Below are positions 1-6,518 of a DNA stretch of 17,840 nt, in pieces. The stretch is from Acidobacteriota bacterium (GTDB taxonomy: Bacteria > Acidobacteriota > Blastocatellia > Pyrinomonadales > Pyrinomonadaceae), in the NCBI GenBank assembly GCA_003222835.1, contig QHXE01000045.1, forward strand, positions 1-17,840, read 5' to 3'. The translations under genes and the position numbers were made by a program. The notes beneath the pieces were generated by a model. It did no database searches. It saw nothing but the letters and a program-made list of their open reading frames with translations, and was not told the DNA's origin. Every line of letters starts with the position of its first letter. Position 1 is the first letter of the stretch.

Positions 1-338
1 CAGCGAGTGCTTACATAGAAGAAGCGCCGGCAGCCCAACGCCTGTGCCTGCTCAGCCAGACGTTTTGTTCCCTGCAGATTAACCTCCCAATATGTGCCTT
101 CGTCAACCGCGTGAGTCACCGCTGCGAAATGGATAACCAGATCAAGCGGCTTCGGGATTGGTTCAAGTGAGACTTTCGACGTTAGGTCCAAGGGAAGCCG
201 GCGCAACTTCGAATGCGTAACGGAAACATCTCGTCGATTAACTCCGCACCAGATTTCCGAAAAATCCGCATCCTCCAATATTCGTCGCAGCACCCGCTCC
301 CCGGGAGTCGAAGAGGCTCCGGTAAATAACACGTTCAT
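1..338 (-). CDS. NAD-dependent epimerase/dehydratase (SDR family), 3' part cut by window edge
   Basis: The reverse strand from the ATG at 338-336 stays open to base 1, giving about 112 residues of the N-terminal half of a nucleotide-sugar epimerase/dehydratase. It starts MNVLFTGASSTPGERVL, a beta strand followed by a glycine-rich dinucleotide-binding loop of Rossmann type. Further on are LDLVIHFAAVTHAV (the HxAA motif of extended SDRs), an N.QGT..LAEQA segment and FFYVST, where the catalytic Ser region begins. The Tyr-x-x-x-Lys motif would lie outside the window. Such enzymes act in the cytoplasm on NDP-sugars. It is divergent from the polysaccharide run that starts at 604 and probably belongs to the same locus. 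The family is confident; the substrate cannot be told. Confidence 0.85.
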   Translation of the reverse strand, partial: MNVLFTGASSTPGERVLRRILEDADFSEIWCGVNRRDVSVTHSKLRRLPLDLTSKVSLEPIPKPLDLVIHFAAVTHAVDEGTYWEVNLQGTKRLAEQAQALGCRRFFYVSTR

Positions 339-603
339 TTGAAATTCTTAGTTTGCAATTTGCAATCTCGGTATACCGCGCTAGTATGATCGCATGACCG
401 CTCCGTATTTCTTGTTTTTGTCGCGCCTGCTACCGGACGGTCTATTGTAACTTTCATTGAAAGACTGCGCCACGTACTTTCGCGCGGCGCGGCAAATTTG
501 GGATCTTGTGCTTCGTGCGCAATTACGTCGGTGGCAGCAACGATGAAACACCTGAGATGGTCGGCAGTGCTAACAATAAACAGAGACTATTAATTGACCC
601 GAC
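339..603. promoter_or_regulatory. Divergent intergenic region, possible promoter for the polysaccharide run
   Basis: This 265-base gap separates the minus-strand epimerase from the plus-strand glycosyltransferase. A repeated TTTGCAA TTTGCAA lies at 352-365. TTGCAA (360-365) is followed after 16 bases by TAGTAT (382-387), overlapping TATGAT (385-390), a weak sigma70-like arrangement pointing right. A short palindrome CTTTCATTGAAAG (451-463) could be an operator but could equally be chance. No small gene is convincing here. The promoter is tentative. Confidence 0.3.
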
Positions 604-1668
604 ATGAATATTTTCGGGTTTATTCAACGTAAACGGAATGGCAAGGCCAAACGGAAAGCCGTCTATACGTTCATTTTTGGCGATTACGACGATTTGAAAT
701 CGCCCGCTATCATCACTCCGGGTTGGGACCATATCTGTTTCACTGACGATCCCACGCTTCGCTCTGACGTTTGGGACGTGCGCTTGTCCCCCCGCCGCCG
801 CTCCGACCGCCACCTCGAACCCAAAAAGTACGCGACGAAACACAAGATCCTGTTTCATCGCTATCTGCGAGGGTACGATCTTTCGATCTCCATCGATGCT
901 AATCAGGAGCTGAATTGTAATCTGGACGACTTCATGCGCGAACACTTCCGGGCGGACGACGATATGATGATCTGCTATCAGGCGCGCGACTGCATCTATG
1001 ACGACGCAGAACTATCTAAACAGCGGCTACTCGACGAGCCCGCCCGCATCGATGTCCAGATGCAGCGATATCGTGCGGCGGGTTATCCGGCGCACAACGG
1101 TCTTCACATGAGCGGGGTCATTGCGCGCCGCCATGGCCGCGCAAATGTCAGTCAAATGTGTGAACTTTGGTGGCGGGAGCACCGTCGCGGATCAAAACGC
1201 GACCAATTGAGTTTGAATTATGCGATTTGGAAGAGCGCACCGATCAAGATATCCGCGTTGGATTACGGTCAGCAGTTTTTCGAGAGGCGCAATTTCATTG
1301 GTTATCGCCATAAGCGGAGCATCAATTTCGGCGGGCTCGATATCAATTTTGAGACAGAATACCCAACAGCTCACCCCTGCCCTGATAAGGATTACGTCGG
1401 CTTTGTCGACACCGCAAACTGCGACCGGATTTTCGGTTGGGCTGCGGACCGCAACAGGCTCAACACCTCGATCAATGTCGGCCTCTATGATGGCGGCAGG
1501 CTGATCGCGACGGCGCCCGCTAACCTAATGCGCGTAGATGTAGGTGCTTACCTCGGCGATAATGGATTGCATGGCTTTGCCCTTCCCCTTCCGGCAAGTC
1601 TTAGGAACGGAGCAGCCCACAGCATCAGCATCAGATTCGAGCACAGCGAAATGAGATTGTCTGTCTAA
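604..1668 (+). CDS. DUF616-type glycosyltransferase (TOD1/MUCI70-like) with C-terminal beta module
   Basis: A 354-residue protein. Residues about 18-260 match the DUF616/TOD1-MUCI70 glycosyltransferase-like domain: YTFIFGDYDD (21-30), ICFTDDP, the lysine-rich segment before LFHRYL, SISIDANQEL (about 95-104, the likely nucleotide-sugar/metal-binding Asp) and RDCIYDDAEL (128-137). Residues about 262-354 form a second module beginning GFVDTAN, with FGWAADR (277-283), a YDGG turn and LHGFALPLP. The same layout (GxxD...GWAxD...DG...R.D...HGF) recurs at the ends of other bacterial glycosyltransferases and looks like a beta-sandwich accessory domain. It has no signal peptide, so it is probably cytoplasmic. 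The ATG at 604 lacks a clear ribosome binding site. It is the first gene of the rightward run. Acceptor and sugar are unknown. Confidence 0.82.
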   Translation: MNIFGFIQRKRNGKAKRKAVYTFIFGDYDDLKSPAIITPGWDHICFTDDPTLRSDVWDVRLSPRRRSDRHLEPKKYATKHKILFHRYLRGYDLSISIDANQELNCNLDDFMREHFRADDDMMICYQARDCIYDDAELSKQRLLDEPARIDVQMQRYRAAGYPAHNGLHMSGVIARRHGRANVSQMCELWWREHRRGSKRDQLSLNYAIWKSAPIKISALDYGQQFFERRNFIGYRHKRSINFGGLDINFETEYPTAHPCPDKDYVGFVDTANCDRIFGWAADRNRLNTSINVGLYDGGRLIATAPANLMRVDVGAYLGDNGLHGFALPLPASLRNGAAHSISIRFEHSEMRLSV

Positions 1669-1778
1669 CATTCAAACCAAGAGAAGAAGTGGCTTGGAGT
1701 GTTCCAACGCTACTGTTATGCTATCCGCCCCTGACAATGGATCGGGAAGGAGCTTACTCAAAAGGAAATTCAGCAACG

Positions 1779-2306
1779 ATGGTAGAAACGACACTCAAGC
1801 AAGACGTGCAGACTGTGACGCCGGAGGGCGAGATCGTTGAGAGGTTACCCGCGGGCGTGACCTTTCACGACGTAGTCACACATGTCGACGCGCGTGGCTC
1901 GGTGGTAGAACTCTTTGACCCGCGGTGGCGTTGGCACTCGGACCCGCTCGTTTTTTCCTACTGCTTCACGGTCCGTCCCGGAATGATTAAGGGTTGGGGG
2001 CTTCATAAGAAACATGATGACCGCTATTTCATACTGTTCGGTGAGCTGGAGACAGTGCTCTACGATGACCGCCCGGACTCGCCGACGCGCGGCTTGGTCG
2101 CGAAGGTGGTGATGTCAGAAGGTCGCCGCCAGTTGATGAACATTCCTACAGGTGTTTGGCACGCCAACCGCAACATCGGCAGTAAAGATGTTGTGGTCGT
2201 AAACTTCCCGACCATTCAGTACGACCATGCGAACCCGGATAAGTACCGCCTGCCTTTGGATAACGACTACATACCATACAAGTTCGACGATCTCCGGGGC
2301 TGGTAA
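1779..2306 (+). CDS. dTDP-4-dehydrorhamnose 3,5-epimerase-like cupin (first copy)
   Basis: A 175-residue single-domain cupin related to RmlC. Key stretches are VDARGSVVELF (36-46), GMIKGWGLHKKHDDRY (68-83, carrying the conserved His76), the FGELETVLYDDRPDSPT strand pair, IPTGVWHANRNIG and the tail QYDHANPDKYRLP..IPYKF. RmlC enzymes epimerise 4-keto-6-deoxy sugars at C3 and C5; members of this side branch may do so at one carbon or be ketoisomerases. An upstream in-frame GTG at 1689 would add 30 residues of non-conserved sequence. I chose ATG 1779 because AAAGGA (1761-1766) sits at workable spacing and the homologous part begins soon after. The GT2 gene follows after 8 bases. Family confident, exact reaction not. 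Confidence 0.82.
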   Translation: MVETTLKQDVQTVTPEGEIVERLPAGVTFHDVVTHVDARGSVVELFDPRWRWHSDPLVFSYCFTVRPGMIKGWGLHKKHDDRYFILFGELETVLYDDRPDSPTRGLVAKVVMSEGRRQLMNIPTGVWHANRNIGSKDVVVVNFPTIQYDHANPDKYRLPLDNDYIPYKFDDLRGW

Positions 2307-2314
2307 CGTGTCCG

Positions 2315-4093
2315 ATGTGCGCGGACGAAACTCTCAGACCGAAATTCAGCATCCTGCTACCGACGTATAACCGAGCGGACGTTTTGCCCTTCGCTATTCG
2401 GTCAGTTCTGAGTCAGACGATCGCGGACTTTGAACTGCTGATCGCAGGAGATGGCTGCACCGACGAGACGGGCGAAGTTGTCAAAGGCTTTGCGGACGAA
2501 AGGATTCGCTGGTTTGATCTCCCCAAGGCGCCACATTACGGCTACGCGAATCGCAATGTCGCGCTCCGAGAGGCGAGGGGTGAACTCGTTGCTTACATGC
2601 AGCACGACGATTTGTGGCTGCCTGACCACCTGGAAATTCTCGGCCTACGCCTCGAACAGCACGAGATGGAGATCGTCTACAGTCTTCCCGTTTGGGTCAT
2701 TCCACGAGGATTGATTGCGCCACTCGTCTTTAACCTCCACCATCCTGAAACCCTGAACTTCTTTTTGGCGAGGGAACGCAATGGTATTCCCTCGGTGTGC
2801 GTCGTCCATCGGCGGGAATGTTTCGACAAGTATGGCTACTGGAATGCGGACTTACCTTCATGCGCGGACTGGGACATGTGGGCCAGGATTATCGAAGGTG
2901 GAGGGCGAAAGAACTTCGCATACCTGGCGGAACCGACGTGTCTCCACTTCCGCGCCAACTGGCGTAATGAGACAAATCACGGGCCGCCACAGTTGGCAGT
3001 TTGGCAGGCCTTGCACGCCATCCATGATTTCACGCCCTCCAGCTTGAAGCTGGAGGTACCGCCCGACATTACCGAACAGGAAGCATGTTGGCTGGGAATC
3101 GAGGAGGATTCTCAAAGCTGGTCGGCGGAGTTGCGGGCCGCAGTGCAAACCGTTCTTGAACGACGCGTCTCCTTGAGCGATGACAGGATACTTAGCCTGC
3201 TCGGAAGTGAAGGGACACGATTTCACCCGGATAAGCTGCTTGAGAATTACGCGTTTGATCATTTCTTGTCCGACAAAGTCAGTGAGCAGCAGCAAAAAAT
3301 AGAATCGCTTCTTGCTTTGGGAGCTGAACGGCAAAGAGAAATCGATTCGCTGAAGTTGGAATTGAGTGATCGGCGTGCGAAAGTTCTGAAACTCGCTGAA
3401 CAGGTCGCGGAATGGCAGAAAGTTGTCGACTCGTTGACGACACAATTGGCTGAGCAGCGTGAGAAAGTTCTCGCGTTAGTTGAGCAAATCGCGGAAAGGC
3501 AAGGCGCGGTCGAGTCGTTGGCGATACAGTTGGCGGAGAGACACGAGAGGGTACTCGAATTGGTCGAACACATCGGCGAACGGCAACGAGCCGTCGATTC
3601 CCTCGTGAACGAGTTGGCCGAGAATAATGAGAAAGTGGCCACACTCACGACCCAAGTTGCTGAGCGCAAGGCCGAGCTTGAGAAGATGAGAAGTACATTG
3701 GGTTGGCGGTTGTTGAAACCCGGCAAAGTCACATACAAGTCTATTGGCCAAGTCTTCAGATCCGGGTCACTCGACAAGAACAATCAGAGCAGTGCGGCCC
3801 GAACTGCTAACAAGAACCCGACCCCAAGTGTCATAAAGACTCGGCAGGCAACTCAGCGTCAACCACCCAATGCGAAGGATATTTTTACGCAGATTTATCA
3901 TCGCAACGCGTGGGGCGATTCCGAGTCAGTTTCCGGACCTGGCTCTAGTATCGGAGTTCGGCGTGAGGAGCCTGCTGGATGCTGGTTGCGGCGACTTCAA
4001 CTGGATGAAAGAGGTCAAATTGGATTTGAACCGATATATCGGCGCAGACGTGGTTCCAGAACTAATTTTAGAAAACCGGCACAAATACGGTGA
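2315..4093 (+). CDS. GT2 glycosyltransferase with 28-residue coiled-coil repeats and broken methyltransferase C-terminus
   Basis: A 592-residue reading frame in three parts. Residues 10-270 are a GT-A family 2 transferase: FSILLPTYNRADVL (11-24), GDGCTDET (45-52), the metal-site region QHDDLWLPDHL (96-106) and DWDMWARI. Residues about 320-458 are a heptad-repeat coiled coil, including three 28-residue units (363-446), ended by STLGWRLL (460-467), an ending often seen after such coils in glycosyltransferases. From about 500 it reads DIFTQIYHRNAWGDSESV then SGPGSS, the conserved opening of a class I methyltransferase; after base 3950 that domain continues in another frame. The last 48 residues here (after 3950) are therefore out-of-frame and Arg-rich. 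As written the glycosyltransferase and coil are intact while the methyltransferase is disrupted. The protein is cytoplasmic and probably acts in glycan assembly. Confidence 0.85.
   Translation: MCADETLRPKFSILLPTYNRADVLPFAIRSVLSQTIADFELLIAGDGCTDETGEVVKGFADERIRWFDLPKAPHYGYANRNVALREARGELVAYMQHDDLWLPDHLEILGLRLEQHEMEIVYSLPVWVIPRGLIAPLVFNLHHPETLNFFLARERNGIPSVCVVHRRECFDKYGYWNADLPSCADWDMWARIIEGGGRKNFAYLAEPTCLHFRANWRNETNHGPPQLAVWQALHAIHDFTPSSLKLEVPPDITEQEACWLGIEEDSQSWSAELRAAVQTVLERRVSLSDDRILSLLGSEGTRFHPDKLLENYAFDHFLSDKVSEQQQKIESLLALGAERQREIDSLKLELSDRRAKVLKLAEQVAEWQKVVDSLTTQLAEQREKVLALVEQIAERQGAVESLAIQLAERHERVLELVEHIGERQRAVDSLVNELAENNEKVATLTTQVAERKAELEKMRSTLGWRLLKPGKVTYKSIGQVFRSGSLDKNNQSSAARTANKNPTPSVIKTRQATQRQPPNAKDIFTQIYHRNAWGDSESVSGPGSSIGVRREEPAGCWLRRLQLDERGQIGFEPIYRRRRGSRTNFRKPAQIR
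3036..3056. repeat. Perfect 10-bp inverted repeat with one central base
   Basis: CCTCCAGCTT at 3036-3045, then G, then AAGCTGGAGG at 3047-3056. It is a perfect palindromic arm pair inside the GT2 gene, in the linker between the catalytic domain and the coiled coil, where it encodes PSSLKLEV. No T-run follows, so it is not a classic terminator. Confidence 0.6.
3401..3652 (+). repeat. Three tandem 84-bp units encoding 28-residue coiled-coil repeats (GT2 gene)
   Basis: Units at 3401-3484, 3485-3568 and 3569-3652 each encode 28 residues, that is four heptads, with a pattern like QIAERQxAVxSLxxQLAE then RxEKVLxLVE. A fourth unit begins at 3653 (QVAERKA) and then diverges. Units differ mainly at third codon positions, so they are old duplications rather than recent expansion. 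The same repeat family occurs in the GT4 gene at 8459-8710. Confidence 0.8.
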
Positions 4094-4472
4094 CGCCACT
4101 AGGTCTTTCCTCATTACTGACATAACCCGAGACAAGCTGCCTAGAGTAGACGTGATTCTCAGCCGCGACTGTCTAGTGCATCTTTCTTTTGACGATATCT
4201 TTGCTGCAATTCAAAATTTTAAAGAGAGCGGATCAACATATCTACTGACGACAACCTTTGCGTCGGTTGACAGAAACACCGAGATAAATACCGGCGCGTG
4301 GCGGCCATTGAATCTACAGTTATTTCCTTTTGATTTTCCCGCACCACTCAAGCTAATCGACGAGAAGCGCGTGCACCAAGGCGTCTTGGTACACAAGTAT
4401 TTAGCGTTATGGACACTTAAGGAGCTCCCACAACCGGAATGGACCATGCCGGACATGGTTAAGAGCGAATGA
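3870..4472 (+). CDS. Class I SAM-dependent methyltransferase domain, frame-disrupted and lacking its N-terminal part
   Basis: The frame from an ATG at 3870 gives 200 residues, but only the part from about base 3951 looks real: SEFGVRSLLDAGCGDFNW (SAM-binding motif I), RYIGADVVPELI, SFLITDITRDKLP, ILSRDCLVHLSFDDI, then NFKESGSTYLLTTTF and GAWRPLNLQLFPF. These match a methyltransferase family common in polysaccharide loci. Its usual opening (IY..NAWGD.ESVSGPGS) is instead in the upstream GT2 frame, ending near 3949. Skipping one base (A3950) would join SGPGSS to SEFGVRSLL. In family members I recall about 15-17 more residues between these motifs, so a small out-of-frame deletion is likely. An internal GTG at 3963 with GGAG at 3952-3955 could start a truncated protein. 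The first 27 residues of this frame are probably not native. Confidence 0.65.
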   Translation: MRRIFLRRFIIATRGAIPSQFPDLALVSEFGVRSLLDAGCGDFNWMKEVKLDLNRYIGADVVPELILENRHKYGDATRSFLITDITRDKLPRVDVILSRDCLVHLSFDDIFAAIQNFKESGSTYLLTTTFASVDRNTEINTGAWRPLNLQLFPFDFPAPLKLIDEKRVHQGVLVHKYLALWTLKELPQPEWTMPDMVKSE

Positions 4473-4698
4473 ACAGCACCACGCGAACTTTGGAAGCTAA
4501 CCGCATGTGGTCGCAAAAACTTGTCGTCTAATTACGCCGATAAGGAAAAGTCATTTCAGGCCGTAGGTCTGCCGGAATGATCTTCGTCGCAAATGGTTTC
4601 AATCTTGCTTTTGACTATCGCCCTTCAGCGATGTCACGATAAGTGTGATTAGTTGTCGGCGAGCGATCGAGAGGGCGCTGCGGAAACACTAAGGGACA
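4473..4698. promoter_or_regulatory. 226-base intergenic gap with possible weak promoter
   Basis: This is the second-longest gap inside the polysaccharide run. TTGACT at 4611-4616 is a good -35 match, but the sequence 17-18 bases downstream (TCACGA or CACGAT, 4634-4640) is a poor -10. No coding frame here is convincing. The gap may hold an internal promoter for the deacetylase gene at 4699, or be debris from the same event that damaged the methyltransferase. Confidence 0.25.
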
Positions 4699-5490
4699 AT
4701 GAGACGAGCCCGATTAATGACGACTCCGAGGGAATTTGTTCTGAGCCGTTTGTCGCGGCAACTCTACGTAGACTTTCTCACGAAGGCAAAAGCACGGGGC
4801 TTTTCATTTATCCGCTTCCAGGATTTTCTGCCGGGTGGCCCAGCGCGGCCACGGCGCTACATTGCGCTCCGCCACGACATCGACTTTGCGCCGAGTTACT
4901 CGCTGGAGATGGCCGAACTGGAGCATGAGGCTGGCGTGAGATCGACGTTCTTCGTGTTGGTCGACGGCCAGTTCTACAATCCGCTCCGGAGCGAAGTCAT
5001 CCATCAGATACGTCAGATTCACTCGCTCGGTCACGAGATCGGTTTGCATTTCGCAGTGAGTTCCGCCGTTCATGCCGACATCGGCAAGGAAGTGGCATTC
5101 CGGCTGGACGTTCTGAGCGCTATTGTGGGAGCGACTGTGCGATCATTTTCGCAGCATGATCCGGTTAACGCCGGCTTCGTGAAGGTCAGACTACCAGCCG
5201 GTCATCACGCTTGCATGGATGCAAGCCAGGCGATCCATGATAATCACCTGCTGTACGTGAGCGAGAGTGCGATGATGTGGCGGAAATACACCTTCGAGAC
5301 CGCGTTGGACGAGGATCAGAATATGTGCTTAGTGGCGCATCCACATTCCTGGTTCCACCCGCAGAACGACTATGTGGCCATGATCAGGGAGTTCGAATCG
5401 CGTGAAGTACAAGCAGTTTCTGATCGTTACGATGCGTTTGTCGACGCTCTCGCCGGCTACTATACGCGGCGGCTTAAGGAAGGGATTTGA
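4699..5490 (+). CDS. NodB-like polysaccharide deacetylase family protein
   Basis: A 263-residue protein. ALRHDIDFAPSYS carries RHDID at 58-62, the usual form of the catalytic-Asp/metal motif in this branch of the polysaccharide deacetylase (carbohydrate esterase 4-like) fold. GVRSTFFVLVDGQFYN is the following TIM-barrel strand, and GHEIGLHF (111-118) carries the metal-binding histidine motif. HDPVNAG and LVAHPHSWF near the end fit the remaining active-site loops. Such proteins remove N-acetyl groups from amino sugars; here there is no signal peptide, so a cytoplasmic nucleotide- or lipid-linked sugar is a likelier substrate than wall polymer. AAGGGA (4691-4696) is very close to ATG 4699; ATG 4717 is an alternative start. 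The next gene starts one base after this stop, indicating translational coupling. Confidence 0.8.
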   Translation: MRRARLMTTPREFVLSRLSRQLYVDFLTKAKARGFSFIRFQDFLPGGPARPRRYIALRHDIDFAPSYSLEMAELEHEAGVRSTFFVLVDGQFYNPLRSEVIHQIRQIHSLGHEIGLHFAVSSAVHADIGKEVAFRLDVLSAIVGATVRSFSQHDPVNAGFVKVRLPAGHHACMDASQAIHDNHLLYVSESAMMWRKYTFETALDEDQNMCLVAHPHSWFHPQNDYVAMIREFESREVQAVSDRYDAFVDALAGYYTRRLKEGI

Positions 5491-5491
5491 T

Positions 5492-6460
5492 GTGCTGCGC
5501 GCAACCCTGAACGAACAAGAGATACGTCGAATCATCGGCGTGCCGGGAGAGGGCGATCGGGTAGTTGAAGGAGTCGCGCCACTCGAGGCGGCCGAGGATC
5601 GATGCCTCTATTTCATCAACAAGTCCGTCACGAGAGCCACTCGTGAGTCTCTCGCTCTGGGCCACAGGTGCATCGTCATCGCGCCGAACGGTTCCGGGAT
5701 GGCGGACGATCCCAGTGACTGGCTGGTTTTGGAAGTCGCCGATCCGCGTGCGGCGATCGCCAAAGTTCTGGAATTCATTAGGGCCGAGCACAGGAATCCG
5801 CCGTGGGTCCAGATTCGCAAGATCGCAGAAACTGCGATCATCTCTCCACTGGCAGTGGTCGAGGGTAACGTTGAGATCGGTGAAGGCGTGGTTATTGAAC
5901 CATTCTGTACCATCGGTCCAGACGTCGTGATCGAGAGAGGGTCTGTCCTTAGGGCAGGATCTCGAATCTATCCGCGCGTCTTGATCGGTGCAGAGTCGGT
6001 CGTCCGAGCGAACGCCGTCATCGGCGCCGACGGATATGGTTTTGTGCGGGACGAATCTGGCAACAAGACACGAATCCCTCATCTTGGAGGCGTCATCACT
6101 GGGCGTCACGTCGAGATCGGTGAAACCTCAGTGATCGAGGGCGGCACGATCTCGCCAACGTTTATCGAAGACTATGCCAAGCTAGCTGCCAGTGTTTTTG
6201 TCGGGCACAACGTTCGTATCGGACGTGATGCCAGTATCACCGCCGGTGTGATTATCGCCGGCAGCGCAGTCATTGGCGCCGAAGCCTGGATTGGGATCAA
6301 CTCGAGCATTCGCGACGGGCGTCGCGTCGGTGCTGACGCGCTGGTTGGCATGGACGTGTCAGTGCAGCGCGATCTCTCAGATAACACAGTGTCGCGCGCG
6401 CCAGGGCCCGATGTAAGGATCCGTACCGACGATGATCGCACCGCGATTGGGTTCACCTAG
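5492..6460 (+). CDS. LpxD-like UDP-3-O-acylglucosamine N-acyltransferase (left-handed beta helix)
   Basis: From GTG 5492 the product is 322 residues, near the 340 usual for LpxD. The N-terminal domain reads GVAPLEAAEDRCLYFINKSV, the LpxD uridine-binding domain type. From about residue 115 come hexapeptide repeats ([IV]G...) forming a left-handed beta helix, with IGADGYGFVRDESGNKTRIP (177-196), typical of LpxD, and GHNVRIG, where His239 falls at the position of the catalytic histidine I recall for E. coli LpxD. The later histidine region of E. coli LpxD reads SIRDGRRVG here. LpxD transfers an acyl chain from acyl-ACP to the amine of UDP-3-O-acylglucosamine; in this setting the substrate may be another amino sugar. 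GTG 5492 is preferred over upstream in-frame starts because AAGGAAGGGA (5476-5485) precedes it and it abuts the previous stop. Confidence 0.85.
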   Translation: MLRATLNEQEIRRIIGVPGEGDRVVEGVAPLEAAEDRCLYFINKSVTRATRESLALGHRCIVIAPNGSGMADDPSDWLVLEVADPRAAIAKVLEFIRAEHRNPPWVQIRKIAETAIISPLAVVEGNVEIGEGVVIEPFCTIGPDVVIERGSVLRAGSRIYPRVLIGAESVVRANAVIGADGYGFVRDESGNKTRIPHLGGVITGRHVEIGETSVIEGGTISPTFIEDYAKLAASVFVGHNVRIGRDASITAGVIIAGSAVIGAEAWIGINSSIRDGRRVGADALVGMDVSVQRDLSDNTVSRAPGPDVRIRTDDDRTAIGFT

Positions 6461-6518
6461 CGTAGTATTTCACTTGGCGAAAGTCTGTCGGAGGAATGTT
6501 CTGATCGCGAGCGGGAAG

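Noticed and set aside
523..945. 140-codon minus-strand open frame over the start of the first glycosyltransferase
   Set aside because: It lies opposite the well-supported DUF616 gene and has no recognisable motif.
1689..1778. Upstream GTG start extending the first cupin by 30 residues
   Set aside because: The added residues are not cupin-like and ATG 1779 has a better ribosome binding site.
3401..3652. Possible CRISPR or other spacer-type array
   Set aside because: The 84-bp periodic units are contiguous, in frame and encode coiled-coil heptads; there are no spacers.
2858..3783. Several long minus-strand open frames (up to 195 codons) opposite the GT2 coiled coil
   Set aside because: They mirror the repetitive coil-coding bases (Ser/Cys/Arg-rich low-complexity products) and carry no domain of their own.
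3941..3955. Programmed +1 frameshift joining GT2 and methyltransferase
   Set aside because: No slippery motif or stimulatory structure is visible, and the joined product would still lack the conserved segment, so a deletion or assembly error is more likely.
5209..5226. 8-bp inverted repeat GCTTGCAT-GG-ATGCAAGC
   Set aside because: Arms this short are expected a few times by chance in 18 kb and it is in the middle of coding sequence.
5821..5839. 8-bp inverted repeat GATCGCAG-AAA-CTGCGATC in the LpxD-like gene
   Set aside because: Length is compatible with chance; no T-run or other regulatory context.
5474..6109. 211-codon minus-strand open frame
   Set aside because: It is the antisense shadow of the LpxD-like gene, with no motif and no ribosome binding site.
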